Counted from the first letter of the stretch, positions 43,764-57,112 are shown. The stretch: DNA of 64,000 nucleotides from Rhizophagus clarus (GCA_015698045.1 BLAL01000049.1:124001-188000), one strand, 5' to 3'. Numbers and translations are program-made. Notes: generated by a model not told the origin, from the sequence alone.

Positions 43764-46700
43764 ATGTCATTACATAAAAATAATGACCCTTTGAATCCAA
43801 TTTTTGAAAACTTTACAGAAGATTCAGAAGATTCAGAATATGATATAAACAGTAATAATGTAAGCGGTAACCATGAATTTCTTGATCTTTGTGCTGATTT
43901 GGAAGAATGTAATCTTAGTTTTTTATATAAAGTATTTATAGATAATGATGAAATTAATAGTTCTGACTCAGATTATTATGAAGATGAAAGTAGTAATGAG
44001 AGTGAAAATGAGAGTCAAAATGAAGAGTTAGCTTGTGACGGTAGTGGTGAATTTGATGAAATTATAAAAAATATAGAACAAAAAGAATTGACATCATGCA
44101 TAATAATTGATGTTTTTGATAAAAAATTTTAATGGTGTAAAAAAAAGAAGGGAATATAAGACAATTGTGCAATCTTATTGGGACATAGCAAGTAGATCGG
44201 GATGCAATTAAAGAAGTAAATGGTAATTTACAGAAATTGGATGTTTGTGATTCGCATTTCCAATTTGATAATAAATACTTACATAATTCAAAAGAAAAGA
44301 AAATAAAGAATTTTGAGATGAGAATAATTCAGTGGCGTAGATGTATTTCTTGTAATAAATATATTACATTTTTTCATGAGGTATAGGGTGTACCCAACAT
44401 TTTTGATATCTAAACGAACATAATATTCAAGTACTATATATAGGACAATATGGTTATGAAGCATTAAAACTATATCGTCCTATATACGTTCAAGCATTTA
44501 ATAATATTAATGTTAATTAAAAATCCCTTTGTTGCTCATATTATGAAAAACTTGGAGGTCATATTTATCAACGTCCAAAAAGGGGAAAAAAAGAAACCAC
44601 GTGTGAACAATTATATTTAGAAGATACTAGTAAAGGACTTGAATTTTTGAGTAATTGGTTAACCAAATTTTCACAATCTCAAAATGAAGAAATTAAAAAT
44701 AAAGTATTAATAGCATTAATTAATACTCTTAGTCCTTTTATATCCTTTCTACCTTCTAATAAACAAACTTTTACCAAATTAATTTTAACTAATACAAATC
44801 AAATACCTAGCTTATTTATCACTAAAATGCTTTTTATTAAGTCACCTATAAAAATAAGCAATAATCAAAACTTGAAAATAAATAATTATGAAGAACTTGG
44901 TCGTGTAATTGGAAGAAAATTATGGGATTCAAAGTCAGATATTACCACCAATAAGAAATCTTCATTAGAATTACCACACACTATCGAAAAATATTATGAT
45001 GCATTTCCAAACTTTTTTACTTCATTTTTTTCAGGAATAATTAACGAGTTATGAGAAAAAAAAATGGAAATTAATAATTATCAACGAAAAAAACGTCAAA
45101 AACCACTTTTAACTGTAACTTACAAATAAACAATTAAAATTGTAACATTCATCACTTCAATAATAGTAGGACTAGCTTTTCCTTCTTTAAAAATTTGGCT
45201 ACCTCAAGTTTTAGCAAATTTACGTTACAAGCCACGATTATTAAGTTCACTTTACTGATTATTAATGATATGTCACATGACTTCTCATACAGATCGATAT
45301 GAAAGAAAACTTGCTAATGCCCGAATGGAAAAAGCTAATCCAGCATAATGTTTAATTAAAGAAGGAAATATATGGAATTTAGCGATCATTGATAACATTG
45401 TTTTTAAAGAAAAAAGTTTTAAATTTGGAAATATTTATGATGTTACCTGTGGAAGTTCTCATGCAATATTAAGGATGGTATTCCAAGTACAATTATCAAT
45501 AGATAGAACTGAATCTGAAGTAATAGTTAAATTAACAGCAGATACATCATTATTTGGTACAAATTCTAAAATAGATCAAATATTAATAACTTTTCAAGAA
45601 ACACTTAACGAATTATTACAAATTGAAAATATTAATGGTGAATTAACTTACAAAAGGAATTTTGATATCAAAACCATCAAACATGTTGTACTTTTCAAGT
45701 TAGATCATGGGTGCTCAGGTCCATCTCCTAACATTGTCATTCTTGAACCTAGGATTAATCCAAACTCTGATAAAGAAATTTTACATGCTACTGAGATGTA
45801 AAAAAACTTTGGTTTAAAAGATTCTAATTTTCTTGATATTATAGCTGATGAAGCAATATTTCGTCAGTTAATTAAGGTAAAAAAATATGACCTAATTTGC
45901 AACCTCATTTAGGTTAGTAGCATACCTCGAAAGACTTTTGCTTTGTACTTTTAGTTCTATTTTCAAGTTATGGATTATTAAGCTTAGCTTCACACCTTGG
46001 TGTAAAATTTTTAGATAAATTTGAAATTGCAGTTGATTACCATTCAACAGCTAGAATTCTTGATCTTTTATAGGCTGCTGTAGAAATAGCAATTAATATT
46101 TATATTGAATCAAAAAATATATCTTTTTTCAAAATTATGGATGGCAAAAACGATACTCACATTTGTCTTAAAATTTGGTATCTTTACTATAGATGGGCAG
46201 GTATTTGGAAAGTTTATAAAATGGGAATTCGTGTAGGAAATTTTGGTATTCAAAAAGATTTTTTAGCTGCAGCTGAACCTCTTTTTGCTAGCGCTGCCAA
46301 ATCTAATTATACAACTGCAATTGCTCATTATCTTTCAATAATAGCTGCTCATCCACAATTAGAAGAAAAATTGCATTATGTTGGTTCTTTTAAGATTCTA
46401 CATGAAAAAAATGAAGACAGTAATTCTTACCATACCTGTTTTGGATTTGATAAGGCGCTAGAAACTTTTGGAGCCAAATATGTTAAACAAAATATTACCG
46501 GAAATACAATTGATGAGAAAAGTCTTAGAAATCAAATTAAAGCATGCTAGGATGAAAAGGATAGGATAGATTTGCTACTATATGAATACTTAGATAATAA
46601 TACAGTCTTGCATGCTGAATGAGCTTGTGAATCACAAAAAGAATCATTATGGAGTCTTGTGAATAATTTGATAGATGTTTTTGGAATGACTGATCCTTTA

Positions 46701-47522
46701 TCTCATAAATTATTTCAAGAGTATCCACCAACAGAATTGCATCATCAAGGAGCTGAACGTCTGATTGCATATTATGAGAAAGGATTAGAATGAATCAAAG
46801 CAGTTTATCGACAAAAAGTTCTAGAAATAGAATCTAAAAATACATGAGGTAGAAGAGTAACAGAAATAGTTAGGACAAGACTTAAAGATTTTAATAATTA
46901 AAAAAAAAAAATAAAACTGGAGCTAAATTATCCCAAACCCAACAGAATGTATTACAAGAAGGTAGATCAAGCAGTCAGGTAGGATCCCGGACATTACTAA
47001 AATAACTCATATTTTTTTTTTACCCATTTTTCTCAAAATTAAACCAATTTGCTCTTTTAGTTTTTTAAGGATATCTCGCCATCTATTCATCCAATTTTGA
47101 TAAACTATTTTTTATTTTGTAGATTTTATTGAAAACTACATTTTAAAAAAAGTTCATCCAATTTGGATCACTGGTTGACGAGAAAATTGCAAAAAACATG
47201 TTTTTTAACTTCTAAATTTTACATCAATTTGCTCTTTTTTATGATTATGAGTTGTATCAGTAATGTCCGGAATCCTAGTCAGGCAGATAATTTGGAATTA
47301 TCATATTTACCTGGTAGTCAAAATGATCCAGTAAAAGTACTAAAGAAAAAACAAAAACAGACGACTCCAGAAAAGGAAAAAATACTTGAAGAATTGTTAG
47401 TTTATAAAGAAGAACTACCAGACTTTGCTATTAATAAAGTTCTTAATAGGCTTTCGAGTGATTGGAATAAAGCTAAAATTAAAGCAGCATGGAGGTATCA
47501 TAAAGCCAAAGTTAGCGAATAA
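43764..47522 (+). pseudogene. Unrecognised large protein of the candidate transposon, copy 1
   Basis: Collinear coding pieces with stops and frame changes between them. 43764-44132: an acidic N-terminus (NESENESQNEELACDGSGEF). About 44420-45054: 'QVLYIGQYGYEALKLYRPIY', 'GHIYQRPKRGKKRTTCEQLY' and 'LEFLSNWLTKFSQSQNEEIK'. 45160-45801: 'DRYERKLANARMEKANPA', 'NIWNLAIIDNIVFKEKSFKF' and 'LFKLDHGCSGPSPNIVILEP'. 45930-46550: 'SYGLLSLASHLGVKFLDKFE' and 'KIWYLYYRWAGIWKVYKMGI'. The rest reaches a C-terminal segment (47280-47519) with a homeodomain-like helix 'WNKAKIKAAWRYHKAKV'. A 294-bp MITE interrupts it at 46982-47275. The length (~1,200 residues), acidic start and possible DNA-binding end fit a transposase, but no known catalytic triad could be assigned. 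Confidence 0.6.
46982..47275. mobile_element. 294-bp MITE, family A copy 2, inserted in the pseudogene
   Basis: Same length as and inverted relative to the copy at 29027-29320. The inverted ends are slightly diverged (GGATCCCGGACATTACTAA / GGATTCCGGACATTACTGA), with flanking TA at 46980-46981 and 47276-47277. It splits the unrecognised gene between 'LQEGRSSSQ' and 'DNLELSYLPG'. Confidence 0.88.
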
Positions 47523-48084
47523 TATATAATAAATAGAATATTTCCTTTGATATTTTGTCAGCTTGAGATTTTTATTGTTAAATAAATATTATTTTTGTAA
47601 ATTAATAAAATAATATAATAGAATCTTTGAAAATTGCAGTTTAAATAACTTCAGTTATATTCAATTATTGGATTAATTAAATAATAAAAATAAAAATCAT
47701 ATATTTTTAGTAAAAATTATTAATCTAATCTTCTTTTAGCGAATAAGTTTTTCAATTGTACGCAAAAAATTACGTATAATTAGTAATTTAAAATTGTATT
47801 TCGTTCTTATACAAACTTGCATCTGGAAGTTAAGTTCAAAAAAATAGTAAAAAGTAGGTCTTATATAAACTTTTTATAAAAGCGTTATATTACAAAGAAA
47901 ATTATTAAAATGTATAGAATAAAGCTTGAGAAGCAAAAGTTCATTAAGGTTTAAGGGTAGTTTACTTGAAAAAAATTACGTTGCAATAGTACTGAAATTC
48001 TCGTAATTTAACATTACACAAAATTTATATTAATGATCGGAGTGTCATGTGACATGACCGATGTGTGATATAAGAATAATAGTG

Positions 48085-51000
48085 TTTATTGATGGTTTTA
48101 TAAATTTATATTAAAGGTTTTTACAATTTCAAGTATTTTTTTTTTATAAAAAATTTTAAATTTTGTATTATCTATTGAAAAAATAAATTATACATAAAAA
48201 AATGCTTTTCACACATCATTTAGAAATTGCGCACATAAAAATTTCAAATAATGTGCGTATTTTGCATATGATTTAAAATTTGAATTTCAGATACTATTTT
48301 TAATATATTTAATTTTTATTTAAATACTTAAAATATACTTAAAATATATTTAAATTAGTGTGCAAAACACAGGTTACATAACTATTATTTATTACTTCTT
48401 TGTCACACTTTTTTTTTTTATTTTTTTATATAAAGTATTTTAAGGACTTAAAATTTTTTTTATATTAAAAATCCTATTTGTTATATATTATATGTTACAT
48501 ATTTAATTTTTTATAATTTTGGCCAAAATATTAAAAATTACCATATTAGGTTATTGTATAATACAGACCTTTTTTTTTAAGTGATACCTATTTCACAAAA
48601 ATTTTTTTATTTTTTTTCAAAATAACCGTAATTAGAATTTTGTGTAATAATATTTCCATAAAAGAAATTTTATGCTGATCACATAATCTGTGTACAAATA
48701 CAATAGTGTACAAATAGAAATAGTCTTAAATTAAAATTTAAGTATATTTTAAGTATATAAAAATATACTTATTTGATAATTTTCTAATTATATAGATTTT
48801 ATTTTTTTAATGCTATTATTACAAAAGTTTTTATTGTATAAGAAATTTAAATATCATTTTTCCAATTTATAAGCAAAGTAGTAATTAAAATTTAAGAGAC
48901 TTTAGATTTATAAAAAACTTCAAATATTACAAAATAAAAAAAATTATATTATATATATAATCAATTAATAATTATATATCATTACCATAATTGTGATTTT
49001 ATTCAGTATCACAATCACTTTTCTTCCTTCACATGATTATAATAAAGTATTTGATATGCCATGTCACACCTCTTCATTCCCATTTTTCATAAGTATTCTG
49101 GAACTTGTAATTTTTTCTATTTGTCTATTTGTTACATACTAATTCATCACATGGTTAATTTCTTAATTCCATAATGCCGGTATAAAATGTAACTGCGTAA
49201 CTGCCGTACCCTGGCATGACGCGTAAATCGCGTATAATCACTGGACGGCTGTACTCACATAACTATCAGAATTATTTAAATATTTCAGATAGTAAGTTTT
49301 TATTTATTTAATTCTATTATATCCATATAAGGAGCTCAGCTAAATACGAAGAGTTGAGAGCTGGTTTATAGGAAGCTTTTGTCATATACTAGATTCAAAA
49401 TAATTCAAATATGAATCAGGAAAGTTCAGGCTCATTCGTCGTTAGGTAACGAGTTGTCCATTCACCAAAGCAACTGATATAAATGCAGCGAATAAAACAA
49501 AATTGATTCATAAAATGGTTCTAAATAAAAACATAACACCTCTTGATGCTATCGAGGAGGATGGTCATATAGTATACTATACATATCGATCATTAGAAAT
49601 GACATTCTCCTACTATATGGATAACGCCTGGGTTTAGAGTACTTTGAAAATGTAATATAACTCAGTTTAAGTCGTGAGGGTGAACATGACTCTGAGCAAG
49701 AAATTTTTTTAATTTAATAACCCCATGAATTAATTTGTTTTCTGATAACTTAAAAATGAGTTCTTTATACAATTATGCTGCAAAAAGGTGAATATAACAA
49801 ATTGCATAATATATTATTAGAGGCATTTTTGGGACAAGGTTTCATTTTTACATGAAACTTCACCCACAATTAGGTTAGAAAGGATGCTCTATACCACCAT
49901 TAGATTCCCTCACGGAATAATTAGAGATGTACAATATCTTTCAAAATTTATATTTTATTATTAATAATATTATTTTTTTACTTTCTGAAAATAAAGCAAA
50001 AACGCTTCTGGCGAGATTTTTTTTCTGACAATATCATTTTTTTCAGTGTGGAGTGTAGGTATTCAAATAAAGCTTGAGATCATTATTTCATTTCCACAAC
50101 TTAAACGCGGTTGATAGATTTTGCCATATGGCGAAAGCTTTTTATACAAAGAAATCTAAAATATTATCATCGTCGAATTCGAATTTCAAGTATGCTTAAA
50201 AGAATACAATAAATTCAAAAAAAAAAAAAAAAATAAGTACTAATAACAATAAAAAAATAAATTTACCATTTTATTAAAGGATTCCAATTATGAAATTCTT
50301 AATTTTTACAACGTTCACTAATAAAAATATTTATAAAAATATGAAATTTTCAAATTAAAAACAGTTCACATCATACTGCTCGCACACAATATGCGGAACG
50401 CATTTCAGATACTGGATTACTATACCCAGACTATACCTGTGACAGCTTTATAACAGAATGCATTCCCCGAACTCATGCAGAGTTCATCCTAGTATTCTGA
50501 AACCAAAAAGGCACATTTCTCAGGAACTCAAGCTCATTCAGTTCATTCTGCATCTTTATCTTTATTGTCATCTGCTCGCTCTTTAATTGATACAATTATT
50601 TATTGTATTCACAATGTTTTCCATATTTGCATTAATTGAATTTATCAATCCTACTTATCATCATATGCTTTGGAAACTGTAATTGCGCCAGGCTAGATAT
50701 AAAAAGGAAAGTGATGATAAGTCCAAATACCACTGCAAACAAGCAAAAATATTATATCGATAAAATAACAATATTTGAGAAAAATTTTTCGTTCACCTCC
50801 GCAATTGTGCTCATCCTCCTCTTGTCAACAGCATTTGAATGAACTATCAACTTTCGTATTCATATTTTCTACACAACTTGTATATTTGTCAAATGCGTGC
50901 GTATTCAATTTCGACTCAAAGAATTTCTTTTGTATTTACAAAAATTTTTGCAATAAATGGCCAGGCAAAAGGGTTTGGAGATTCTAAACTGATTTCATGA

Positions 51001-52654
51001 ATCGATGACGATTATCACGTTTCACAAAATTGATTTTGTCACAACTTTTAAACGCGTTTATACAGTATCTTGCATATACAGTACAAGTTATACAAGCTAT
51101 ACAAGCTCAAACTTGTCACGTAAGACACGTAAGATAACGTTAGATAAAACCAATCAAATTCGTCAAAAATCCATATAATCAAATTCTTTGGGGGTCCTGA
51201 TTGTAATATTTTTTATATATTTTGATGATTGTAATTTTTTTTTTTTTCCTTCGAGCACCTTTTCCACATTTAAAGTATTTAAACTTGTATCATGGATTGT
51301 AACATTTGAAAGATATTTTTTTTTTATTTGAGTAATAAAGTCAATTAGAAATTAAACGGTTTTATAGAAGATACTTTAACAATCCTTGAAATATATAACT
51401 ATTTATGGCGGTATTACATTAACGAACACGTGATATATATGAGACTTGGCTCATAGCGACGAATTTAATTACAACCGAATTTTATTAGTAATATTTGGAA
51501 ATCAAAATATTAAAATTCTAACTTTTACAGTATAATAATAAAATTACTAAAAAAATTAAATTAAAAAAAAACGCCAGAGTTTATCTATTATTTTGAATAA
51601 ATTTATTATGTGTAATTTTGTTTGTTTGTCACTAGTGAAATGTGGGGAAGGAAAACATTCTATTTATGATGTAAATTACGATAATTCTGCAGAATGTTAA
51701 TCAATTCATGGGTCATTTGATAATTTATACTTTGGAAAAAAAAAGTGAGACCCTGTTTTAGTTCAAGATTTTTTAAAAAAAATTTCCCACCAATGTTACA
51801 AAAAAAAAAAAAAGCTTCAACATATACTTTGTAGTAAACTTTGTAGTAACCATTATCTCTAAGCTTATCAGTTAATTCAATTACATCACAGTGACGAATT
51901 GAAAGAAGGTGGAATACAGCGGAGTGCAGAAAGAAATATTGAAGTCACACCACATATAAAGGACAATGGTCATTGAAGATCTTTTCTTGCCAAAAAAAAG
52001 GGTATTATTCCTATGTAAGAAAGCATGAATTATCAACATTTTCATGTTAAAATTACTGCAAGATTAGTTAATGGGCTGTTTAATTTTCAGTAACACACGA
52101 AAGTTGCATGATTTCTTTGTTTTCTAGATGTGCTTTATTACGGATATTTGTAACTTTATGTTATGCGTAGATCCGATTTTCAAGACAAAGCCTCTTTTAA
52201 ATTAAATCCAATTTACCTTTTTTTAAATTTTAAGTGATTTTTGAATGCATGAAATTTTTGAAGAAGTTAAAAATATTTTTTATTATTTATTTATTTTTAA
52301 GATTTTTAATATTTACCTTTATCTGCTATTTTAAATTGTTACAATCTATCACTTCATTTTCTAATAATCCAGATACCTGGAGTTGTACCATAATTCGGCT
52401 TACCCCACAAACTCTCTTTCTTGTGACATTTCTCTTTTTATCACGGATGTAGTTTTACGTAGTGTCACAACTTTTTCGGCTGATTTTCTTTTGATTACAT
52501 TTTGCATTAGTACTTATTTACAATTAGAAATTTTTTATTTCCTGTTCTTTTTGTACTCTTTTGACCCCTTTTCATCAATCAGCTATTTTTCAGCCCCCTT
52601 ATGTTACCAATAAAAATAATACCGTCAAATATAAAAAAAAAAATTTCAAAATTT

Positions 52655-52692
<38 letters not shown>

Positions 52693-53304
52693 GCAGCAAA
52701 TTTTTTTTTTCGTTGTCTCTTTATCATAGATCCTTTTACATTTTTTTTTTTATCATTTAATATTGTCCTTCACGCGCTTCCTTTCCATACTTGATTATAT
52801 GTCGTAACCAAACCTTACATCACATTTACATTTTTTATTATAAATTCTTTTTAATTTTAATATTTAAAATATAATCAATCTATCAAAAAGCATTCATTAT
52901 ATAAATGCATTGTCTCCCTATATTATTTTCTTTTCATTAGTCCTTTATTAAAATCATCGATTCTCGGGAGAATTTATTATTCTGTTCGTTCACGAAGACA
53001 GAAATAAATAAAGAGAAAGGGTATAGTTTATATAAACTCTCACTATTTTTCTTCCTGTCATAAAATAAAAAAAAATAAAATAAAACTTACATACTTTTCA
53101 TTATCATTTAAAGTAGTGTATTCTGCTCTATTTTTCTCGATTATTATTATTTAATATTGAGCTAAATTTTAATAAATAACTGAATAATTTTTCCAATTAT
53201 AAAAAATCAAGGTTTTTTTTTTTTCTTCTTTTTTTTCGTCGTTTTTTACCTCTCGCTGCAAACTTTTTAATATATATATTATATTTTATATTTATTTTAA
53301 ATAG
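48085..53304. other. 5.2-kb gene-free stretch
   Basis: No supported gene on either strand. 48100-49180 is AT filler. 49190-49260 and 50370-50560 have modestly higher GC without a frame. Overlapping short frames at 50636-50987 and 52234-52794 lack domains and are probably chance. T-runs occur near 52650-52690. The last 100 bases are the leader of the kinase at 53305, with a possible 5'-UTR acceptor (TTTTAAATAG) right before the ATG. Confidence 0.5.
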
Positions 53305-54574
53305 ATGACAACAAAGGAAACTTACTTTAACCCTTCTGAACGTATTGGTAGTCTTATTGATAATGGTAGACTTGAAATAACTAATATTCTTGGAATCGGT
53401 GCCTATGGTGTAGTTTATTCTGCAAAACATGTTATAAATCAACATGTATATGCGGTAAAATGTATGCCAAAAACAAATATTGATGCAAGACAACATCGAT
53501 TACATGAGTCAGAGATAAGATTACACGCTCAAGTTTCAGGTCATCTAAATATCATAAATTTAGAAAAAGTTGTTGAAACTTCAGATACACTTAATGTGGT
53601 ACTTGAATATTGTCATGAGGGTGATTTATTCTCAATGATAACTGAAAAAGGAGGTTATCTTGGAAATGATCAACTTATCAAACAAGTTTTTATACAAATA
53701 CTCGATGCTGTACAATTTTGTCATCTTAACGGAATTTATCATCGAGATTTAAAACCTGAAAACATTCTTGTCTTTGATGGTGGAAGGACTGTAAAACTTG
53801 CTGATTTTGGTTTGGCTACAACCGATCGTTGGTCAAGAGATTTCGGTTGTGGATCAACTTTTTATATGAGTCCAGGTATTTATTTTATTTTATTTTATTT
53901 ATTTATTTTATTTTATTTTATTTTTTTTTCATTCATAATTATTAAAAAAAAATATTATTTTAGAATGTCAAGGTGGATTACATAAAAGAGTAAAAGGATA
54001 TGCAACCGCTTCTAATGATATATGGTCTTTAGGAGTTATTCTTATCAATCTTACTTGTGGTCGTAATCCTTGGAAACAAGCTTGTCTTCGTGATGAAACC
54101 TTTTCCGTTTTCTTACGAGATCGTGATTTTTTAAAGACAATTCTCCCGCTTTCTGACGAACTTAATGAAATTTTAAAAGATATCTTTACTCTTGATCCTG
54201 AAAAACGCATTTCATTGGATAAACTTAGAGAGCGAATCCTCTCATGTCATAAGTTTACTGTATCAGAATATGATGATTTTATCGAAGAAGAAATTACTTC
54301 AACGTCACATGATCGTTTATCTGCAAGTTCTTCCGCTACTGCTTGTTCATGGTATTCAATGAATTCAGAAATAGGTTTCTCAACTGCCCCTTCGGAATTC
54401 TTGGAAGATTATGATCGTTGTTCGACCTCAAATAATTCTGCTTCTTCTTTGTCAACTTTAGCGAATAGTCAACCAGATTTGATTAAATTTATCGATCATG
54501 AATTGGAATTCAATTTGAAATGCGATGACCACTTATTGGAAAATCAACAAATTCAGACTATATATACTTTTTAA
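53305..54574 (+). CDS. Ran1/Sks1-like serine/threonine protein kinase (2 exons)
   Basis: Exons 53305-53875 and 53964-54574 join in frame (CCA G|AA) to 393 residues. The catalytic domain spans about residues 22-300 and is complete: Gly loop 'LGIGAYGVVYSAKH', 'YAVKCMPK', 'YHRDLKPENIL', 'LADFGLATT', 'GCGSTFYMSPECQGG', 'NDIWSLGVILINLTCGRNPW' and 'FTLDPEKRISLDKLRERIL'. The 'CGSxFYMSPEC' and 'SLGVILINLTxxRNPW' wording is typical of fungal Ran1/Pat1, Sks1 and Vhs1 kinases, which link nutrient state to meiosis or growth. The roughly 90-residue tail is Ser-rich and acidic, perhaps regulatory. All catalytic residues are present, unlike the kinase at 14705-16434. The eIF4A-III gene converges on it from the right. 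Confidence 0.9.
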
Positions 54575-55405
54575 AAATTCCCCTTATTCTCGATGAACTT
54601 TTCTCGATTATGATGATCAATTAATTTTAACTGGAGATAAATTATCAACTATAACTATATGATACCTTTCGTATTTAAGAGTTATTTTTTTTACTCTTTT
54701 TTTTTAAAAAAAAAAACATCCCCATAAAGATATTTATCGATTAATTCATATCAATTATCTTTACATATCAAGTTTAAAGAAACAATTACCATCTCATGTT
54801 TCAAAGCCGATAATAGGTTTTGTAAAACATATAAGAATTTTTATACCTTTTTAAATATGCAATTCAATTAATTTAAGAAAATATTTATTCGTCGTTTATA
54901 CTCGAATTACTTTGTATCTCCAGATTATTTCGACTTTCAATTCACTTAATTATCAATTTTCATTTTGAAAATAATTTCTTGTAAATATTTTTTTTTCTTT
55001 TTCTTACGTCTTGTTTAAAAATTCGTAAACAAGATTTCAAAACTTTATCTTTTTGTATATAGAATTTTTTAGTTTCTTTTAGTTTTGGTGTTAAGATATT
55101 TAAAAAGAAAATTACTAAACGGATTTCGAATTACAAACACAAACACAATTTACAAACACAATTTCGCAATCGCAAACACAAACGCAAACAAACAATATAA
55201 ATAAAAAAAAAAAAAAAAAAAATGCTTACTGGTTAAGTGTTATTTGAATATACAATTTTCTCGTGGCTTTGTTTTATAATTAATGTTTTTAAGAATCAAA
55301 TTAATAACATTTCTCGATTCTAAATTTGCTATAAAATGATTATCTCTGTTGATAAATTATATTTATAATATAATAATTATTGCTATAAATTGTTAACTTT
55401 ATTGA
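54575..55405. other. Convergent 3' flank
   Basis: Between the plus-strand kinase and the minus-strand helicase. It contains an (ACAAACAC)n-like patch at 55132-55195 and an A-run near 55204-55222. No gene. Confidence 0.5.
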
Positions 55406-57112
55406 TTAAAGCAAATCTGATACATTCATTGGCATCTCGTCTATTTGAGTACTATAAAACTGCTCAATATCACGAAGAATTCTAACATCATCTGAAGTCA
55501 CAAAGTTGATAGCAACCCCTAAAAAAAAACCAAAAAAAAAAAAATTAATTAAGTGCGATTGAAATGATTATCTATTTAAAAATTTACCTTTCCTTCCAAA
55601 ACGACCAGATCGACCGATTCGATGAATGTATAATTCACGATTGCTTGGCAAATCGTAATTTATACTTTAATAAATAATAGAAATATAGATATATGTTACT
55701 ATATCAAGATAAATTGATAAATCTAATGTTAAAACACTTACACTAAAGATACTTGTTGGACATCAATACCGCGAGCCCATACATCGGTGGTAATTAGCAC
55801 ACGACTTGAAATTAGGACGAACATAAAGATTATTCATGGTCGAAGTCAATATAAAAAGAACTATTAATTATGATATCAAACCTTGAACCTTGACGAAATT
55901 CTTGCATGATAGTATCCCTTTCTTTTTGAGGCATATCTCCGTGCATTGATGAAACCGTAAAATTCGCTTCCCGCATTTTTTCAGTTAACCAGTCAACCTA
56001 AGAATAAATTCTATATTTGAAAAGAGACTTATATCGAATTTAGAATCAAAAATAAGAAAGTTTACCTTTCGACGTGTATTACAAAATATTACAGCCTGTG
56101 TAATTGTAAGTGTATCATACAAATCACAAAGAGTATCAAATTTCCATTCCTCCTTTTCAACTGCTACGAAAAATTGTTTAATTCCTTCCAATGTCAATTC
56201 ATCCCGTTTAACCAATATGCGAATAGGTTCAGTCATAAATTTTGTAGTCATTTCAAGTACATCGTAAGGTAAGGTAGCACTTAAGAGGACGACCTGTGTA
56301 TTAGGTGGAAGATATCGGTATACATCATATATCTGATCTTTGAAGCCTTTATTAAGTAATTCATCAGCTTCATCTAACACAAGCATCTTTATATGACGAG
56401 TTCGCAAATTTCGACGTCTGATCATGTCAAAAACACGACCAGGTGTACCAGAAACAACGTGTTGACCATAATCTAATTTACGAATATCCTCTCCAACACT
56501 AGTCCCACCAATACACGCGTGACATTGCACGTTCATATAATCACCAAGTGCTAATATCACACTCTGTATTTGAGTTGCTAATTCCCTTGTAGGGGATAAA
56601 ACGAGGGCTTGGGTTTCCCTAACTGTTGTATCTATACATTGAAGGATAGAAATGGAAAAGGTAGCCGTTTTACCCGTTCCAGACTGCGCTTGTGCGATTA
56701 CATCACGACCTTTTATTATGGGAACGATAGCTCTTTGCTGAATCGCCGACGGCTTTTCAAAATCTGGAAACAATTTTGTAAATATTAATTATTATTATTC
56801 ATTAATTTTTAGTTATGAAAATTTTATACTTGCTATAAGCATAGATCCCCCTTAGTAAATCTTCCTTTAAACCTATGGCATCGAAGGTGGGAACCCTAAA
56901 AAAAAAACAAAATTTAATTATTATGCAAAATATAAAATAGGAAATATATAAAATAAAAATGACTACTCAACACTTTAACATCTTCACTGGTTTCAAAAAC
57001 TAATTTTTCATCAGCTTTTCGATCGAACTATAATTGCATTAACAACTAAATAAGTATCTGTTAAATGAGCAGACTCACATTTCTGTAAGAGCAACTTTAT
57101 TACCTTTGACAT
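55406..57112 (-). CDS. FAL1: DEAD-box RNA helicase eIF4A-III/FAL1 (8 exons)
   Basis: Exons (minus): 57112-57104, 57027-56967, 56895-56834, 56763-56066, 55997-55882, 55804-55742, 55664-55588, 55518-55406; about 399 residues. All DEAD-box motifs are seen: Q motif '[12 protein letters not shown]', Walker A 'AQSGTGKT', 'PTRELA', 'TPGR', 'DEAD', 'SAT', '[13 protein letters not shown]', 'ARGIDVQQ' and '[10 protein letters not shown]'. It ends 'MPMNVSDLL', as eIF4A-III does. In fungi this ATPase acts in rRNA processing, and as the exon-junction core where the complex exists. Intron 3 is GC-AG (GCAAGT at 56833), needed for 'GIYAYNFEKP'. The junction of exons 2 and 3 is one base out of frame with any GT-AG choice that keeps 'FDAIGLKED'. 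This may be a sequencing slip, a non-canonical site or a lesion. The first exon holds only three codons. Confidence 0.88.

Larger units (their letters stand above)
43202..48084 (+). mobile_element. Candidate DNA transposon, ~4.9 kb, undescribed family
   Basis: Similar inverted ends enclose the pseudogene at 43764-47522. Left: CACTAATAAT, then about 30 bases on ATCAATCACCGGTCATGTCA. Right, reverse complement: CACTATTATTCTTATATCAC, then ACATCGGTCATGTCACATG. The shared core is CA(C/T)CGGTCATGTCAC. The right end is also found near 38945 beside the second gene relic, so gene and end travel together. CACTA-like outer bases suggest, but do not prove, a CACTA-type element. No convincing target-site duplication was found, so the exact borders are uncertain. 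Confidence 0.45.

Noticed and set aside
46537-46770. Minus-strand frame of 77 codons
   Set aside because: Antisense to the conserved C-terminal part of the transposon-like gene, which is supported by its second copy.
43202-48084. Firm assignment as a CACTA/EnSpm transposon
   Set aside because: The outer bases CACTA occur at both ends, but the adjacent flanks do not form a 2-3 bp duplication and the encoded protein lacks a recognisable CACTA transposase motif. Kept only as a hint.
50636-50987. Two overlapping 68-70 codon frames; the first is hydrophobic and could look like a secreted peptide
   Set aside because: No domain, no splice-supported extension and composition expected by chance. Cannot be supported as a secreted effector.
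52234-52794. Three overlapping hydrophobic frames
   Set aside because: T-rich composition produces Phe/Leu/Ile runs; no start context or domain.
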